64,000 nt of DNA from Holophagales bacterium (GCA_016699405.1 CP064972.1:1116001-1180000), one strand, 5' to 3'; positions 25,188 to 35,214 are shown, numbered from the stretch's first letter. Made by a program: numbers and translations. The notes: generated by a model not told the origin, from the sequence alone.

Positions 25188-26636
25188 TTACTCCTGGGCC
25201 ATCTTCTCGGCCTTGGCCGCAGCCTCCTCGATCGCGCCCACGTACATGAACGCCTGGTCCGGCAGATGGTCCCACTTGCCGTCGCAGAGCTCCTCGAAGG
25301 AGCGGATCGTTTCGGTGCGGGGGCAGTAGTTGCCCGCGAAGCCGGTGAACTGCTCGGCGACGAAGAACGGCTGGGAGAGGAAGCGCTCGATCTTGCGGGC
25401 GCGCCGCACGACCAGCTTGTCGTCCTCCGACAGCTCGTCGACACCGAGAATGGCGATGATGTCCTGCAGATCCTTGTAGCGTTGCAGGATCACCTGCACC
25501 CGCCGGGCCACGGCGTAATGACGCTCGCCGACGAACTCGGGCGACAGCAGGCGGCTCGAGGAGGCGAGCGGGTCGACCGCCGGGTAGATGCCCTTCTCGG
25601 AGATCGAGCGCTCGAGGTTCACCGTCGAGTCGAGGTGGGTGAAGGCGTTGGCCGGCGCGGGGTCGGTGTAGTCGTCGGCCGGCACGTAGATCGCCTGGAT
25701 CGACGTCACGGCGCCGCGATTCGTCGAGGTGATCCGTTCCTGCAACTCGCCCATCTCGGTCGAGAGCGTCGGCTGGTAGCCCACCGCCGACGGCATGCGG
25801 CCGAGCAGCGCCGACACCTCGGAGCCCGCCTGGGTGAAGCGGAAGATGTTGTCGATGAAGAGAAGCGTGTCGGCACCGGTCTGGTCGCGGAAGTGCTCGG
25901 CCATGGTCAGCGCCGAGAGCGCGACGCGCAGGCGAGCGCCCGGCGGCTCGTTCATCTGGCCGAAGACCATCACCGTCTGGTCGATGACCGACTTGCCGGT
26001 GTCGCCGATCTTGGCTTCCTGCATCTCGAGCCAGAGGTCGTTGCCCTCGCGGGTCCGCTCGCCGACGCCGGCGAAGCACGAGTAGCCGGAGTGGAAGCGG
26101 GCGAGACGCGCGATGAGCTCTTGGATGATGACCGTCTTGCCGACGCCGGCGCCGCCGAAGAGGCCGGCCTTGCCGCCGCGCACCAGCGGGCAGAGCAGGT
26201 CGATCACCTTGATGCCGGTCTCGAAGATCTCGGTCTTGGTCGAGAGGTCGGCGAGCTCGGGGGGGAACTGGTGGATGGCGCGCCGCGCCTTGACGTCGAC
26301 CGGACCGCGGTCGTCGATCGGCTCACCGACCAGGTTGAAGACCCGGCCGAGCGTCTCGAGACCGACGGGGACCGTCACCGCGCTCCCGGTGTCGACGATG
26401 TCCTGGCCGCGTCGCAGACCGTCGGTCGAGCCGAGGGCCACGGCGCGCACCTTGCCGCCGCCGAGGTGCTGGGCGACCTCGCACCAGAGGATCTCGCGCG
26501 TCGTCTGGCCGAGCACGCTGCGCTCGACCTCGACGCGCAGGGCGTTGTAGATCGACGGCAGCCGCGCCTCGTCGAAGTGGGCGTCGAGGGTGGAGCCGAT
26601 GATCTGGGTGATCTTGCCGATGTTGGCCTGTTCCAT
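25188..26636 (-). CDS. atpD: ATP synthase F1 subunit beta
   Basis: The 482-residue catalytic subunit of F1. It carries the P-loop GGAGVGKTVIIQEL, the catalytic Glu in VGERTREGNDL, the DELSEED loop as VDELSEDDKLVV (one Glu missing relative to DELSEEDK) and TFTHLDSTVNLER as the beta signature region. The length is usual for the family. It follows atpG by 15 bp in the atp operon. Confidence 0.98.
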   Translation of the reverse strand: MEQANIGKITQIIGSTLDAHFDEARLPSIYNALRVEVERSVLGQTTREILWCEVAQHLGGGKVRAVALGSTDGLRRGQDIVDTGSAVTVPVGLETLGRVFNLVGEPIDDRGPVDVKARRAIHQFPPELADLSTKTEIFETGIKVIDLLCPLVRGGKAGLFGGAGVGKTVIIQELIARLARFHSGYSCFAGVGERTREGNDLWLEMQEAKIGDTGKSVIDQTVMVFGQMNEPPGARLRVALSALTMAEHFRDQTGADTLLFIDNIFRFTQAGSEVSALLGRMPSAVGYQPTLSTEMGELQERITSTNRGAVTSIQAIYVPADDYTDPAPANAFTHLDSTVNLERSISEKGIYPAVDPLASSSRLLSPEFVGERHYAVARRVQVILQRYKDLQDIIAILGVDELSEDDKLVVRRARKIERFLSQPFFVAEQFTGFAGNYCPRTETIRSFEELCDGKWDHLPDQAFMYVGAIEEAAAKAEKMAQE

Positions 26637-26651
26637 GTCCGGTCTCTCGTT

Positions 26652-27527
26652 TCAAGCCAGGGCGTTGGAGCCGCCGATGATGTCGAGCAGCTCCATGGTG
26701 ATGTGGGTCTGCCGGGCGCGGTTGTACTGGCGCGTGAGGCTGCGAATCATCTCCTCGGCGGCGTCGGTGGCGGCCTTCATCGCCACCATCCGTGCGCTCT
26801 GCTCGGAGACGGAAGCGTCGAGGAACGCCTGGTAGAGGCGGACCTTGACGGTGGTCGGCAGCATGTCGTCGAGCAGCGACTTGGCGTCGGGGTGGAACTC
26901 GAGCTCGCCCCGCCGGGGAGCGGCGGGCGCCCCGCCGGTCGTCGCCGCGGGGGTGGCGACCAGCGGCAGGAGCTGCACCACCTCCGGCCGCTGCAGCCCG
27001 GCCGAGAAGAAGCGCATGTAGACGACGCGGACGGCGGAGATCTCGCCGGCGCGGAAGCGCTCCATCAGCTCCCGGGCCACCAGCTCGACCTGCTCGAAGC
27101 GCGGCGAATCGCTGATCTCGATGTTCTGGGACGCCATCTCCCGCCGGGTGAAACGGAAGAAGGCGATGCCCTTCTTGCCGAAGGCGTGGAGCTCGGTGCG
27201 AGCCGCCGGCGTCTGGCGCAGCGCCTCGCTGGCCGTCCGCAGCAGGTTGCCGTTGTAGCCCCCGCAGAGCCCGCGGTTGCTGGTCAGCACCAGCAGTGCC
27301 TCGGGAGCGTGCGGATTGGCGGCGGCGAGCAGCGGATGCGACAGCTCGCCCGCACCGCCCAGGTCGGCGACGAGCTCGGCGAGCTTGTCGACGAACGGCC
27401 GGGAGGCGACGGCGCGGGTGAAGGCCGCCTGGAAGCGGGCGGTCGCCACCAGCTGCATCGTGCGGGTGATCTTGCGGATGTTCTGCGCCGAACGGCGGCG
27501 CTTGACCAGGACGCGGCGATTGGCCAT
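26652..27527 (-). CDS. atpG: ATP synthase F1 subunit gamma
   Basis: The 291-residue rotor shaft subunit. The N-terminus MANRRVLVKRRRSAQNIRKITRTMQLVATARF and the C-terminus MVAMKAATDAAEEMIRSLTRQYNRARQTHITMELLDIIGGSNAL are diagnostic. The centre contains VLTSNRGLCGGYNGNLL. No redox-regulation insertion of the chloroplast type is seen. It lies between atpA (30 bp) and atpD. Confidence 0.97.
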   Translation of the reverse strand: MANRRVLVKRRRSAQNIRKITRTMQLVATARFQAAFTRAVASRPFVDKLAELVADLGGAGELSHPLLAAANPHAPEALLVLTSNRGLCGGYNGNLLRTASEALRQTPAARTELHAFGKKGIAFFRFTRREMASQNIEISDSPRFEQVELVARELMERFRAGEISAVRVVYMRFFSAGLQRPEVVQLLPLVATPAATTGGAPAAPRRGELEFHPDAKSLLDDMLPTTVKVRLYQAFLDASVSEQSARMVAMKAATDAAEEMIRSLTRQYNRARQTHITMELLDIIGGSNALA

Positions 27528-27557
27528 GACCTCGTTCCTCGGCGGCGGGCCGCCGCC

Positions 27558-29285
<1,728 letters not shown>

Positions 29286-29326
29286 CGTCGTCAAAGCTCC
29301 TTCGCAGGTTCCCGGGGTCGGTCCCG

Positions 29327-29929
29327 TCAGCCCTGCTCGATGAAAAGGTGCATGTCGCGGTGGATCTCTTCCGATCCGCGCTGGCGCAGCCGGGCGCCGA
29401 TGCGCGCCAGGTCGGCGCGCACGCTGCCGTCGATCTTGAGGTCCCCGGCCCGGGCGACGAGGCCGCCGAGCAGTGCCGGGTCGATGAGCTCCTTGAGCTC
29501 GACGCGCTTGCCGAGCCGCTCGGCGGCTCCCTCGGCGATGCGCGCTCGCAGCTCGGAGGTGAGCGGGACGGCGGTCGTGACCTCGACCTCGACGATCCCT
29601 TCCCGCCGCCGGTGGGCGTCGCGGAAGGCGCGGGCGAAGTCGCCGAGCAGCGAGAGCCGGTCGCGGCGCCGCAGAACCTGCAGCGTGTCGACCAGCAGGT
29701 CGCTCAAGCGGCCGCGAAAGAGCTTCTCGACGAGCTCGCTGCGCGAGGCGGCGTCGACCAGCGGGCTCGCCAGGACGTTGGCCAGCTCCGGCTGGGAGTC
29801 GACGAAGGCAGCGAGCTCCTCGAGCTCGGCGAGCATCTCGGCCGAGCGGCCCGCCGGTCCGGTGATGGCGAGCAACGCCTCGGCGTAGATCCGCGCGAGT
29901 GCGTCGTGACGATGGTCGGTGGCGCTCAT
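29327..29929 (-). CDS. atpH: ATP synthase F1 subunit delta
   Basis: The 200-residue peripheral-stalk subunit joining F1 to subunit b. The N-terminal helical domain begins DALARIYAEALLAITGPAGR, and the C-terminal part has VEVTTAVPLTSELRARIAEGAAERLGKRVELKELIDPALLGGLVARAGDLKIDGSVRADLARI, the family signature region. It is somewhat longer than the usual 175-185 residues. It is 16 bp downstream of atpF. Confidence 0.95.
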   Translation of the reverse strand: MSATDHRHDALARIYAEALLAITGPAGRSAEMLAELEELAAFVDSQPELANVLASPLVDAASRSELVEKLFRGRLSDLLVDTLQVLRRRDRLSLLGDFARAFRDAHRRREGIVEVEVTTAVPLTSELRARIAEGAAERLGKRVELKELIDPALLGGLVARAGDLKIDGSVRADLARIGARLRQRGSEEIHRDMHLFIEQG

Positions 29930-29945
29930 CGGCCGGCGCCCGCCG

Positions 29946-30530
29946 TCAGTTCTGTCCGCCCGCGCGGACGCGGTCGAGCGCTTCGCGGATCAGCCGCTCG
30001 TGGTCCTCGGGGCGGATCTCGCGCTGCAGGATCTTGGTGGCGAGCTCGGTGGCGAGCCGGGCGCTGGTGTCGTAGATCTGCTTGACCGCCGTGTCGCTGG
30101 CGATCCCGATCTCGCGCTTGGCGCGCTCGATCAGCCGCTGACCCTCGGCGCGCCCGTCCGCCTCGAGCGTGCGCTTGAGCGCCTCGGCGTCGCGCCGTGC
30201 CTCGTCGACGATCGCCGTGGCCTCGTCACGCGCCGTGGCGAGCTTCTGCTCGTACTCCTTGAGCCGAGCTTCGGCGGCTTCGCGATCGCGCTTGGCCGAC
30301 TCGAGCGACTCGCGGATGAAGCTCTCGCGTGCCTGCAGGCCGGAGAGCAGCGGGCCCCAGGCGTACTTGCCGAGCACCAGGACCACCAGGCCGAAGATGA
30401 CCAGGGTCCAGAGCGCGTTGCCGATGTCGCCCGAGAACGGGCCGCCACCCCCGCCTTCGCCCTCGTTGGCGAGGAGCGGGGCGGCGAGCACGCAGGAAAG
30501 GGCACAGCCGAGGAGGAACTTGAGTCGCAT
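29946..30530 (-). CDS. atpF: ATP synthase Fo subunit b with signal-like N-terminus
   Basis: The 194-residue peripheral stalk subunit. Residues 1-24 (MRLKFLLGCALSCVLAAPLL, then ANEG) look like a cleavable signal peptide, followed by a Gly-rich spacer and the true membrane helix (ALWTLVIFGLVVLVLGKYAWGPLL). A long Ala/Glu/Arg coiled coil then extends to the C-terminus (ESLESAKRDREAAEARLKEY and following). The start ATG 30530 has GAAGGAC upstream; an in-frame start at 30587 would lie inside the hairpin. A perfect hairpin separates this gene from atpE. Confidence 0.93.
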   Translation of the reverse strand: MRLKFLLGCALSCVLAAPLLANEGEGGGGGPFSGDIGNALWTLVIFGLVVLVLGKYAWGPLLSGLQARESFIRESLESAKRDREAAEARLKEYEQKLATARDEATAIVDEARRDAEALKRTLEADGRAEGQRLIERAKREIGIASDTAVKQIYDTSARLATELATKILQREIRPEDHERLIREALDRVRAGGQN

Positions 30531-30552
30531 GCGTCGGGTCCTTCGTGGATAG

Positions 30553-30582
30553 GGCTCCTCCCCGCGTCGGCGGGGAGGAGCC
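30553..30582 (-). promoter_or_regulatory. Perfect 13-bp hairpin between atpE and atpF
   Basis: GGCTCCTCCCCGC and GCGGGGAGGAGCC pair perfectly around a 4-nt loop, beginning 17 nt after the atpE stop and ending 22 nt before the atpF start. No U-tract follows. Its place after the c-subunit gene, whose product is needed in 8-15 copies per complex, suggests it protects the atpE message 3' end or attenuates downstream transcription. Confidence 0.6.
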
Positions 30583-30599
30583 GTCATCGAATCCTGCTC

Positions 30600-30950
30600 T
30601 TAGCCCAGCACGGCGAGGAGACCGACCACCACGGCGAAGAGGGTCGCGCCCTCGATCATCGCGGCGGTGATGATCATCGCGGTGCTGATCTGGCCGGCGG
30701 CCTCGGGCTGACGGGCCATCGACTCGACCGAGCTGCCGCCGATCCGGCCGATGCCGGCGGCGCCGCCCATGATCGCCAGGCCGGCGCCGATCGCACCGGA
30801 GATCTTGCCGGCGCCGGCGTCGCTGAGGAAGGTGCCGCTCGCATGGGCGGCCGCGTCGCCTTCGGCGGCGAAGGCCGCCGGGGCGAACATCAGCAGCATG
30901 CCGACCGCCATCATGGTGAGCGCGAGCTTGGACAGCGTCTTGCGGTTCAT
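30600..30950 (-). CDS. atpE: ATP synthase Fo subunit c with N-terminal leader
   Basis: The proteolipid ring subunit. The canonical hairpin begins near residue 48: GAIGAGLAIMGGAAGIGRIGG (helix 1), the loop ARQPEAAGQ (conserved R-Q-P) and helix 2 with the ion-binding Glu in IEGATLFAVVVGLL. The Q and S/T ligands of sodium-type rings are replaced (GRIGG; EGAT), which points to proton coupling. Residues 1-45 are an extra leader that looks like a signal peptide (MNRKTLSKLALTMMAVGMLL, then PAAFAAEGDAA), giving 116 residues instead of about 80. It lies between atpB and atpF. Confidence 0.95.
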   Translation of the reverse strand: MNRKTLSKLALTMMAVGMLLMFAPAAFAAEGDAAAHASGTFLSDAGAGKISGAIGAGLAIMGGAAGIGRIGGSSVESMARQPEAAGQISTAMIITAAMIEGATLFAVVVGLLAVLG

Positions 30951-31079
30951 CGTTCCAGGTCCTTTCTCTCTTGCGGCGGCCGGGCGGGGCCGGCTGCCAA
31001 TCCTTCCGTCGCCATCGCAGTCACGCCTTACGGCCCGAGTGCCCCGCGCGGTCCGGGCATGGCGAATCTCGTCCGAAAC

Positions 31080-31952
31080 TCAGTGTGCCGCCGTCTCCCC
31101 GTGTGCCCCGGCGTGGTCGTCGTCGTGGTGGAAGACCACCGACATGCCGATGAACAGTGCCGTCAGGAAGGTGAAGATGAACGCCTGCAGGAAGGCGACG
31201 AAGACCTCGAGGAGCATGATGGCGACGCTGCCGAGGACCACCGGCACGGCGATCGCCAGGCCACCGCTGGCGCCGAGCGAGGCGGCGGCGGAGAAGATGA
31301 AGGTCATCAGCACGGCGAGCAGCGTGTGGCCGGCCACCATGTTGGCGAAGAGTCGGACGGCGAGAGCGAAGGTCTTGGCGACGAGGCCGATGATCTCGAC
31401 CGGCACGAGGAGCGGTGCGAGCCAGAGCGGGCCCGGGCAGAAGTGCGCCAGGTAGTGCCGGCCGCCGAGGCGCAGGCCGTTGACCACCATCATCCCCATG
31501 GTCAGGAGCGCCAGCGTGGCGGTGACCCAGATGTTGCCGGTCGCCGTGCCGCCGAGATGCACCGGGCCGAGCGCCGAAAGCGCCGGGATCGGCAGCAGGC
31601 CGAGCAGGTTCACCGTGAGGACGAAGAAGAAAACGCTCCAGATGTACTTGATGAACTTGTCGGTGTGCGGTCCGAGCGACGGCTCGGCGACCTCGCGCCG
31701 CAGGTAGGCGCAGATCCCCTCGACGAAGTTGGCCGGCCCGCTCGGCACCAGGTCGCCGAGAGCGTCGCCGCCGCGCCGGCGCCGCACCCAGCGCGGGACG
31801 ACGAGGGCGAGCAGCAGCGCCGCAACGACCAGCATCGACACCTGGTCGGAGAAGAGGGTGATCTTGCCCTCGGGGGTGAGGAAGCCGAGGTGCGCCTCGG
31901 CCTGCTTGATCGGGTGCTGGACGATGTGCGAGAGCGGATTGCTGCCGGCCAC
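31080..31952 (-). CDS. atpB: ATP synthase Fo subunit a
   Basis: The 290-residue proton-channel subunit. The essential Arg is in the helix FALAVRLFANMVAGH, followed by LEVFVAFLQAFIFTFLTALFIG. The upstream segment FVLTVNLLGLLPIP is also typical. The C-terminus ends in a His/Asp-rich tail (HHDDDHAGAHGETAAH), not part of the channel and possibly metal-binding or simply exposed. It is 3 bp downstream of the AtpI-like gene and 129 bp before atpE; I see nothing definite in that gap. Confidence 0.96.
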   Translation of the reverse strand: MAGSNPLSHIVQHPIKQAEAHLGFLTPEGKITLFSDQVSMLVVAALLLALVVPRWVRRRRGGDALGDLVPSGPANFVEGICAYLRREVAEPSLGPHTDKFIKYIWSVFFFVLTVNLLGLLPIPALSALGPVHLGGTATGNIWVTATLALLTMGMMVVNGLRLGGRHYLAHFCPGPLWLAPLLVPVEIIGLVAKTFALAVRLFANMVAGHTLLAVLMTFIFSAAASLGASGGLAIAVPVVLGSVAIMLLEVFVAFLQAFIFTFLTALFIGMSVVFHHDDDHAGAHGETAAH

Positions 31953-31955
31953 GGT

Positions 31956-32360
31956 TCAGGCCCCCTTCCGGGTCGCCGCACGGGCCGTGAAGGCGGCCTC
32001 GGCGGCGACGAGCACGAGATATGACATGGCGAGCCAGAGCAGGGCCGGTGCCAGCGGTACGGCGCGCGACAGCGCCAGCGCCAGACCGAGCACGAGCACG
32101 ACCCCGAAGCGCAGCGCCGTCGCCTGCAGCAGACCCTGAGCGGCGGCGGCCGCCGAGGCGCGGGGCAGCGTCAGCGGCAGGCCGCCGAGCGCCGTGGCGA
32201 GCAGGCTGGCGACGATCCCCGCCCCCATCGCCACGGCGCCGGCCTCTCCGGCGAGACGCAGGGTCGGCAGGTAGCCGACCAGGGCGAGCGCCGCGGCCAG
32301 GGCGACCAGCAGGGCGAGCAGCCGCGCGTAGCGGCCAGGGGCGAGCGTCGGTTCGGTCAA
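31956..32360 (-). CDS. atpI: AtpI-like membrane protein of ATP synthase operon
   Basis: A 134-residue protein with four hydrophobic segments (ARLLALLVALAAALALVGYL, GAVAMGAGIVASLLATALGGL, LRFGVVLVLGLALAL, ALLWLAMSYLVLVAAEAAF), matching the size, topology and position of ATP synthase I proteins. It probably helps c-ring assembly, by analogy with AtpI. TTG 32360 is the only sensible start: it overlaps the TGA of atpZ as TTGA, implying coupled translation. The frame stays open far upstream into the acyl-CoA carboxylase gene region, but that is antisense and not coding. Confidence 0.78.
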   Translation of the reverse strand: MTEPTLAPGRYARLLALLVALAAALALVGYLPTLRLAGEAGAVAMGAGIVASLLATALGGLPLTLPRASAAAAAQGLLQATALRFGVVLVLGLALALSRAVPLAPALLWLAMSYLVLVAAEAAFTARAATRKGA

Positions 32361-32608
32361 GAACGGCTCTCTCGGTCGTGGTCCTCGCGCTGGGCTTCGG
32401 AAGCCGCAGCGAGCGAGGCCCTGATCAGGTTGTACAGTCCTCCGACGAGCCCCAGCAGGGCGCCGGTCAACACGCCCCAGGGGGCGCTGTCCCAGTGTCG
32501 ATCGACCCAGTAGCCGATCAGCGTGAACCCGCCGATGGCGGCCGCCAAGTCGAATCCGGCGCTGGCCAAGCGCATCCAGGACGGTCGGTCGGCTGGTAGT
32601 CGCTTCAT
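32357..32608 (-). CDS. atpZ: AtpZ/AtpI (ATPase_gene1) accessory protein
   Basis: An 83-residue protein starting MKRLPADRPSWMRLASAGFD, with two transmembrane helices (AAAIGGFTLIGYWVDRHW and VLTGALLGLVGGLYNLIR). The G-Y-x-x-D-x-x-W and G-x-x-x-G-L-Y-N-L motifs are those of the small ATPase_gene1 (AtpZ) family, found first in many bacterial atp operons and proposed to work with AtpI in assembly or divalent cation supply. It is the first gene of the atp operon here. Confidence 0.85.
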   Translation of the reverse strand: MKRLPADRPSWMRLASAGFDLAAAIGGFTLIGYWVDRHWDSAPWGVLTGALLGLVGGLYNLIRASLAAASEAQREDHDRESRS

Positions 32609-32706
32609 TCCGCGAGGTTGCAGCCCGCCCTGGCAGCGCCGCGATCCAGACGAACGGACGAGTCGTGGAGCGGAAGAACGGCCACAACCTCGCCGTCCGG
32701 CGCGAG

Positions 32707-32712
32707 AGTCTA
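32707..32712 (-). promoter_or_regulatory. Possible -10 box of the ATP synthase operon
   Basis: TAGACT on the minus strand in the 202-bp gap between divergent atpZ and the acyl-CoA carboxylase gene. TTCCGC lies 17 nt upstream as a poor -35. It would give a leader of about 90 nt. TAGACT recurs as a -10 box at several genes in this window. Confidence 0.42.
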
Positions 32713-32810
32713 TCAGCGAGCAGTGGCCGGCGGAAGAGCGGTTGACCGTCCCACCTTGCGTTCGGCTCGCCTTCCGCCACAACATTGCGCCGGCGCAAAG
32801 GGAGGGGATG

Positions 32811-34364
32811 ATGGGCGACAATCCGGGGCTTCAGGAGCTCGCGCGGCGGCTCGAGGCGGCCACGCTCGGCGGCGGGGCGGAGCGGATCCACAAGCAGCAC
32901 GAGGCGGGCAAGCTGACGGCGCGCGAGCGGGTCGAATTGCTGCTCGACGGCGGGTCGTTCGTCGAGATCGACGCGCTCGTCACGCATCGCTGTCGCGACT
33001 TCGGCATGGAACGCCAGGAGATGCCGGGCGACGGTGTGGTCTGCGGGTACGGCACCATCGAGGGGCGGCTGGTCTACGTCTTCGCCCAGGACTTCACCGT
33101 CTTCGGCGGCTCGCTCTCCGAGACCAACGCCCGCAAGATCTGCAAGGTGATGGACCTCGCGCTGGAGAACGGTGCGCCGGTGATCGGTTTGAACGACTCC
33201 GGCGGCGCCCGCATCCAGGAGGGGGTGAACTCGCTCGCCGGCTACGCCGACATCTTTCTGCGCAATACCCTGACCTCCGGCGTCATCCCGCAGATCAGCG
33301 CGATCATGGGGCCGTGCGCGGGTGGGGCGGTCTACTCGCCGGCGATCACCGACTTCATTCTGATGGTCGAGTCGACGAGCTACATGTTCGTCACCGGTCC
33401 CGACGTCATCAAGACGGTCACCCACGAGGAGGTGTCGAAGGAGGAGCTGGGCGGAGCCTCGACGCATGCCAGCCGGAGCGGGGTCTGCCACGTCACGGTC
33501 CCCAACGACGCCGCCTGTCTCGCCTCGATCCGGGAGCTCCTCTCCTTCCTGCCGAGCAACAACCTCGAGGAGCCGCCGCTCGGGCCGACTGACGACGACC
33601 CGAATCGCGAGGACCCGGGGCTCGACGACGTGGTGCCGCGCGATCCGAACCGCCCATACGACATCAAGAAGCTGATCGCCGGGCTGGTCGACAACGGCAA
33701 GTTCTACGAGATCCACGCCGCCTATGCGCGCAATCTGGTGGTCGGCTTCGCGCGCTTCGGTGGGCGCCCGGTGGGCATCGTCGCCAACCAGCCCGCCTAC
33801 CTTGCCGGCGTGCTCGACATCGACGCGTCACTCAAGGGCGCCCGCTTCGTCCGCTTCTGCGATGCCTTCAACATCCCGCTCGTCACCTTCGAGGACGTGC
33901 CCGGGTTCCTGCCGGGCACACAGCAGGAGTTCGGCGGCATCATCAAGCACGGGGCCAAGCTGCTCTTCGCCTTCGCCGAGGCCACGGTGCCGAAGATCAC
34001 CGTGATCACCCGCAAGGCCTACGGCGGCGCCTACTGCGTCATGGCCTCGAAGCACATCCGCACCGACGTCAACCTGGCCTATCCCACCGCCGAGATCGCC
34101 GTGATGGGTCCGGAGGGGGCGGTGAACATCCTCTACAAGCGCGAGCTCGACGCGGCCGGCGACGAGGCGCCGGCCGTCCGGGCGCAGAAGGTCGCCGAGT
34201 ACCGGGCGAAGTTCTCCAACCCGTACATCGCCGCCGAACGCGGGTTCATCGACGCGGTGATCGCGCCGCGCACCACCCGGTCGCACATCGTCCGCGCGCT
34301 GCGCCAGTTGCGCAGCAAGCGTGCCTCGATGCCGCCGAAGAAGCACGGCAACATCCCGCTCTGA
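32811..34364 (+). CDS. Acyl-CoA carboxylase carboxyltransferase subunit beta (PccB-like)
   Basis: A 517-residue carboxyltransferase that transfers CO2 from biotin to an acyl-CoA, most likely propionyl-CoA. It has the N-terminal half of the crotonase fold with IGLNDSGGARIQEGVNSLAGYADIF and MGPCAGGAVYSPAITDF, and the C-terminal half with VTFEDVPGFLPGTQQEFGGIIKHGAKLLFAFAEATVPK and the ending KHGNIPL, both typical of PccB/MmdA. No biotin carboxylase or carrier gene is in the window, so methylmalonyl-CoA decarboxylase remains possible. ATG 32811 has GGAGG 5 nt upstream; ATG 32808 is too close. It is divergent from the atp operon. Confidence 0.93.
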   Translation: MGDNPGLQELARRLEAATLGGGAERIHKQHEAGKLTARERVELLLDGGSFVEIDALVTHRCRDFGMERQEMPGDGVVCGYGTIEGRLVYVFAQDFTVFGGSLSETNARKICKVMDLALENGAPVIGLNDSGGARIQEGVNSLAGYADIFLRNTLTSGVIPQISAIMGPCAGGAVYSPAITDFILMVESTSYMFVTGPDVIKTVTHEEVSKEELGGASTHASRSGVCHVTVPNDAACLASIRELLSFLPSNNLEEPPLGPTDDDPNREDPGLDDVVPRDPNRPYDIKKLIAGLVDNGKFYEIHAAYARNLVVGFARFGGRPVGIVANQPAYLAGVLDIDASLKGARFVRFCDAFNIPLVTFEDVPGFLPGTQQEFGGIIKHGAKLLFAFAEATVPKITVITRKAYGGAYCVMASKHIRTDVNLAYPTAEIAVMGPEGAVNILYKRELDAAGDEAPAVRAQKVAEYRAKFSNPYIAAERGFIDAVIAPRTTRSHIVRALRQLRSKRASMPPKKHGNIPL

Positions 34365-34397
34365 GGGTGGGCGGCGGCGGCGGAAACGCGGCCGCGC

Positions 34398-34426
34398 TTG
34401 ACACACGCCGAGCGGTCGGACAAGCT
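34398..34426 (+). promoter_or_regulatory. Promoter of the basic-protein/rpiB/glyA run
   Basis: TTGACA (34398-34403), 17-nt spacer and CAAGCT (34421-34426). The -35 is perfect and the -10 weak. It precedes ATG 34488 by about 60 nt and a good GGGAGGT ribosome site. Confidence 0.5.
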
Positions 34427-34487
34427 GATAGATCGGTTTTCCGCCGGGGAGCGGTCGCCCTCGCGGGCATTTCGGGAGGTTTCGAGC

Positions 34488-34754
34488 ATGCGCGAACGGG
34501 AAAGCGAGTTGCGTCGGCGCCGCAAGCGCCGCGATGAGAGGTTGAAGGAGCGCGCCAAGGCCGGCCGCACGGAGCGTGCTGCGGCGGCGAAGAAGGCGAG
34601 CAAGGCCGCCAAGGCGAGCGACGGCGACGAGAAGAAGGCGGCCGTCAAGCGCCCGGCCAAGAAGGCCGAAGGCGCCGAGGGCGCCGAGAAGAAGGCTCCG
34701 GCCAAGAAGGCCGTCAAGGAACCGGCCGCCGCGGAACCCCCGGTCGAGGGGTAA
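34488..34754 (+). CDS. Small Lys/Ala-rich basic protein
   Basis: An 88-residue highly basic protein. The first 25 residues (MRERESELRRRRKRRDERLK, then ERAK) form a charged helix; the rest is a run of Ala-Lys-rich segments (AAAKKASKAAKAS, VKRPAKKAE, KKAPAKKAVKEP) resembling histone H1-like or nucleoid-binding tails. A role in nucleic-acid binding is plausible from composition only. ATG 34488 has GGGAGGT 8 nt upstream, and its own TTGACA promoter is close. rpiB follows by 22 bp, so it may lead an rpiB-glyA transcript. Confidence 0.65.
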   Translation: MRERESELRRRRKRRDERLKERAKAGRTERAAAAKKASKAAKASDGDEKKAAVKRPAKKAEGAEGAEKKAPAKKAVKEPAAAEPPVEG

Positions 34755-34776
34755 GCCGAGGGCGCTCGGCCCTGCC

Positions 34777-35214
34777 ATGAAGATTGCCGTCGGCTCCGAC
34801 CACGCCGGGTTCGAGCTCAAGGCTCATCTGGTGGCCTTCCTGGTGCAGGGTGGTCACGAGGTGGTCGATCTCGGAGTCGACGCGCCGGTGCGCAGCGACT
34901 ACCCGGACCAGGCCGCGGCGGTGGGTGCGGCGGTCGCCACCGGCGAGGCCGCGCGCGGCCTGCTGGTCTGCGGCACCGGCGTCGGCATGGCGATCGCGGC
35001 CAACAAAGTGCGAGGCGTCCGGGCGGCCAATTGCGACGAGCTGTTCGTCGCTCGTCTCGCCCGAGCTCACAACGATGCCAATGTCCTCGCGCTGGGCGCC
35101 CGGGTGATCGGGCCAGGCCTGGCCGAGGCGATCCTCGAGGCCTTCCTCGAGACGCCGTTCGACGGCGGCCGGCACGCCCTGCGTGTCGGGAAGATCGGCG
35201 ACCTCGAGGGCTGA
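34777..35214 (+). CDS. rpiB: Ribose-5-phosphate isomerase B
   Basis: A 145-residue RpiB/LacAB-family isomerase interconverting ribose 5-phosphate and ribulose 5-phosphate. It begins MKIAVGSDHAGFELKAHLV, contains the phosphate-binding and catalytic region LLVCGTGVGMAIAANKVRGVRAA (active-site Cys in VCGTG) and the ARAHNDANVLALGAR motif. It links to Rpe at 55.5 kb in the pentose phosphate pathway. It is followed by glyA after 26 bp. Confidence 0.95.
   Translation: MKIAVGSDHAGFELKAHLVAFLVQGGHEVVDLGVDAPVRSDYPDQAAAVGAAVATGEAARGLLVCGTGVGMAIAANKVRGVRAANCDELFVARLARAHNDANVLALGARVIGPGLAEAILEAFLETPFDGGRHALRVGKIGDLEG

Noticed and set aside
30600..30950. Possible sodium-type ATP synthase c ring
   Set aside because: The Gln and Ser/Thr ligands of sodium-binding c subunits are replaced (GRIGG and EGAT), so proton coupling is more likely.
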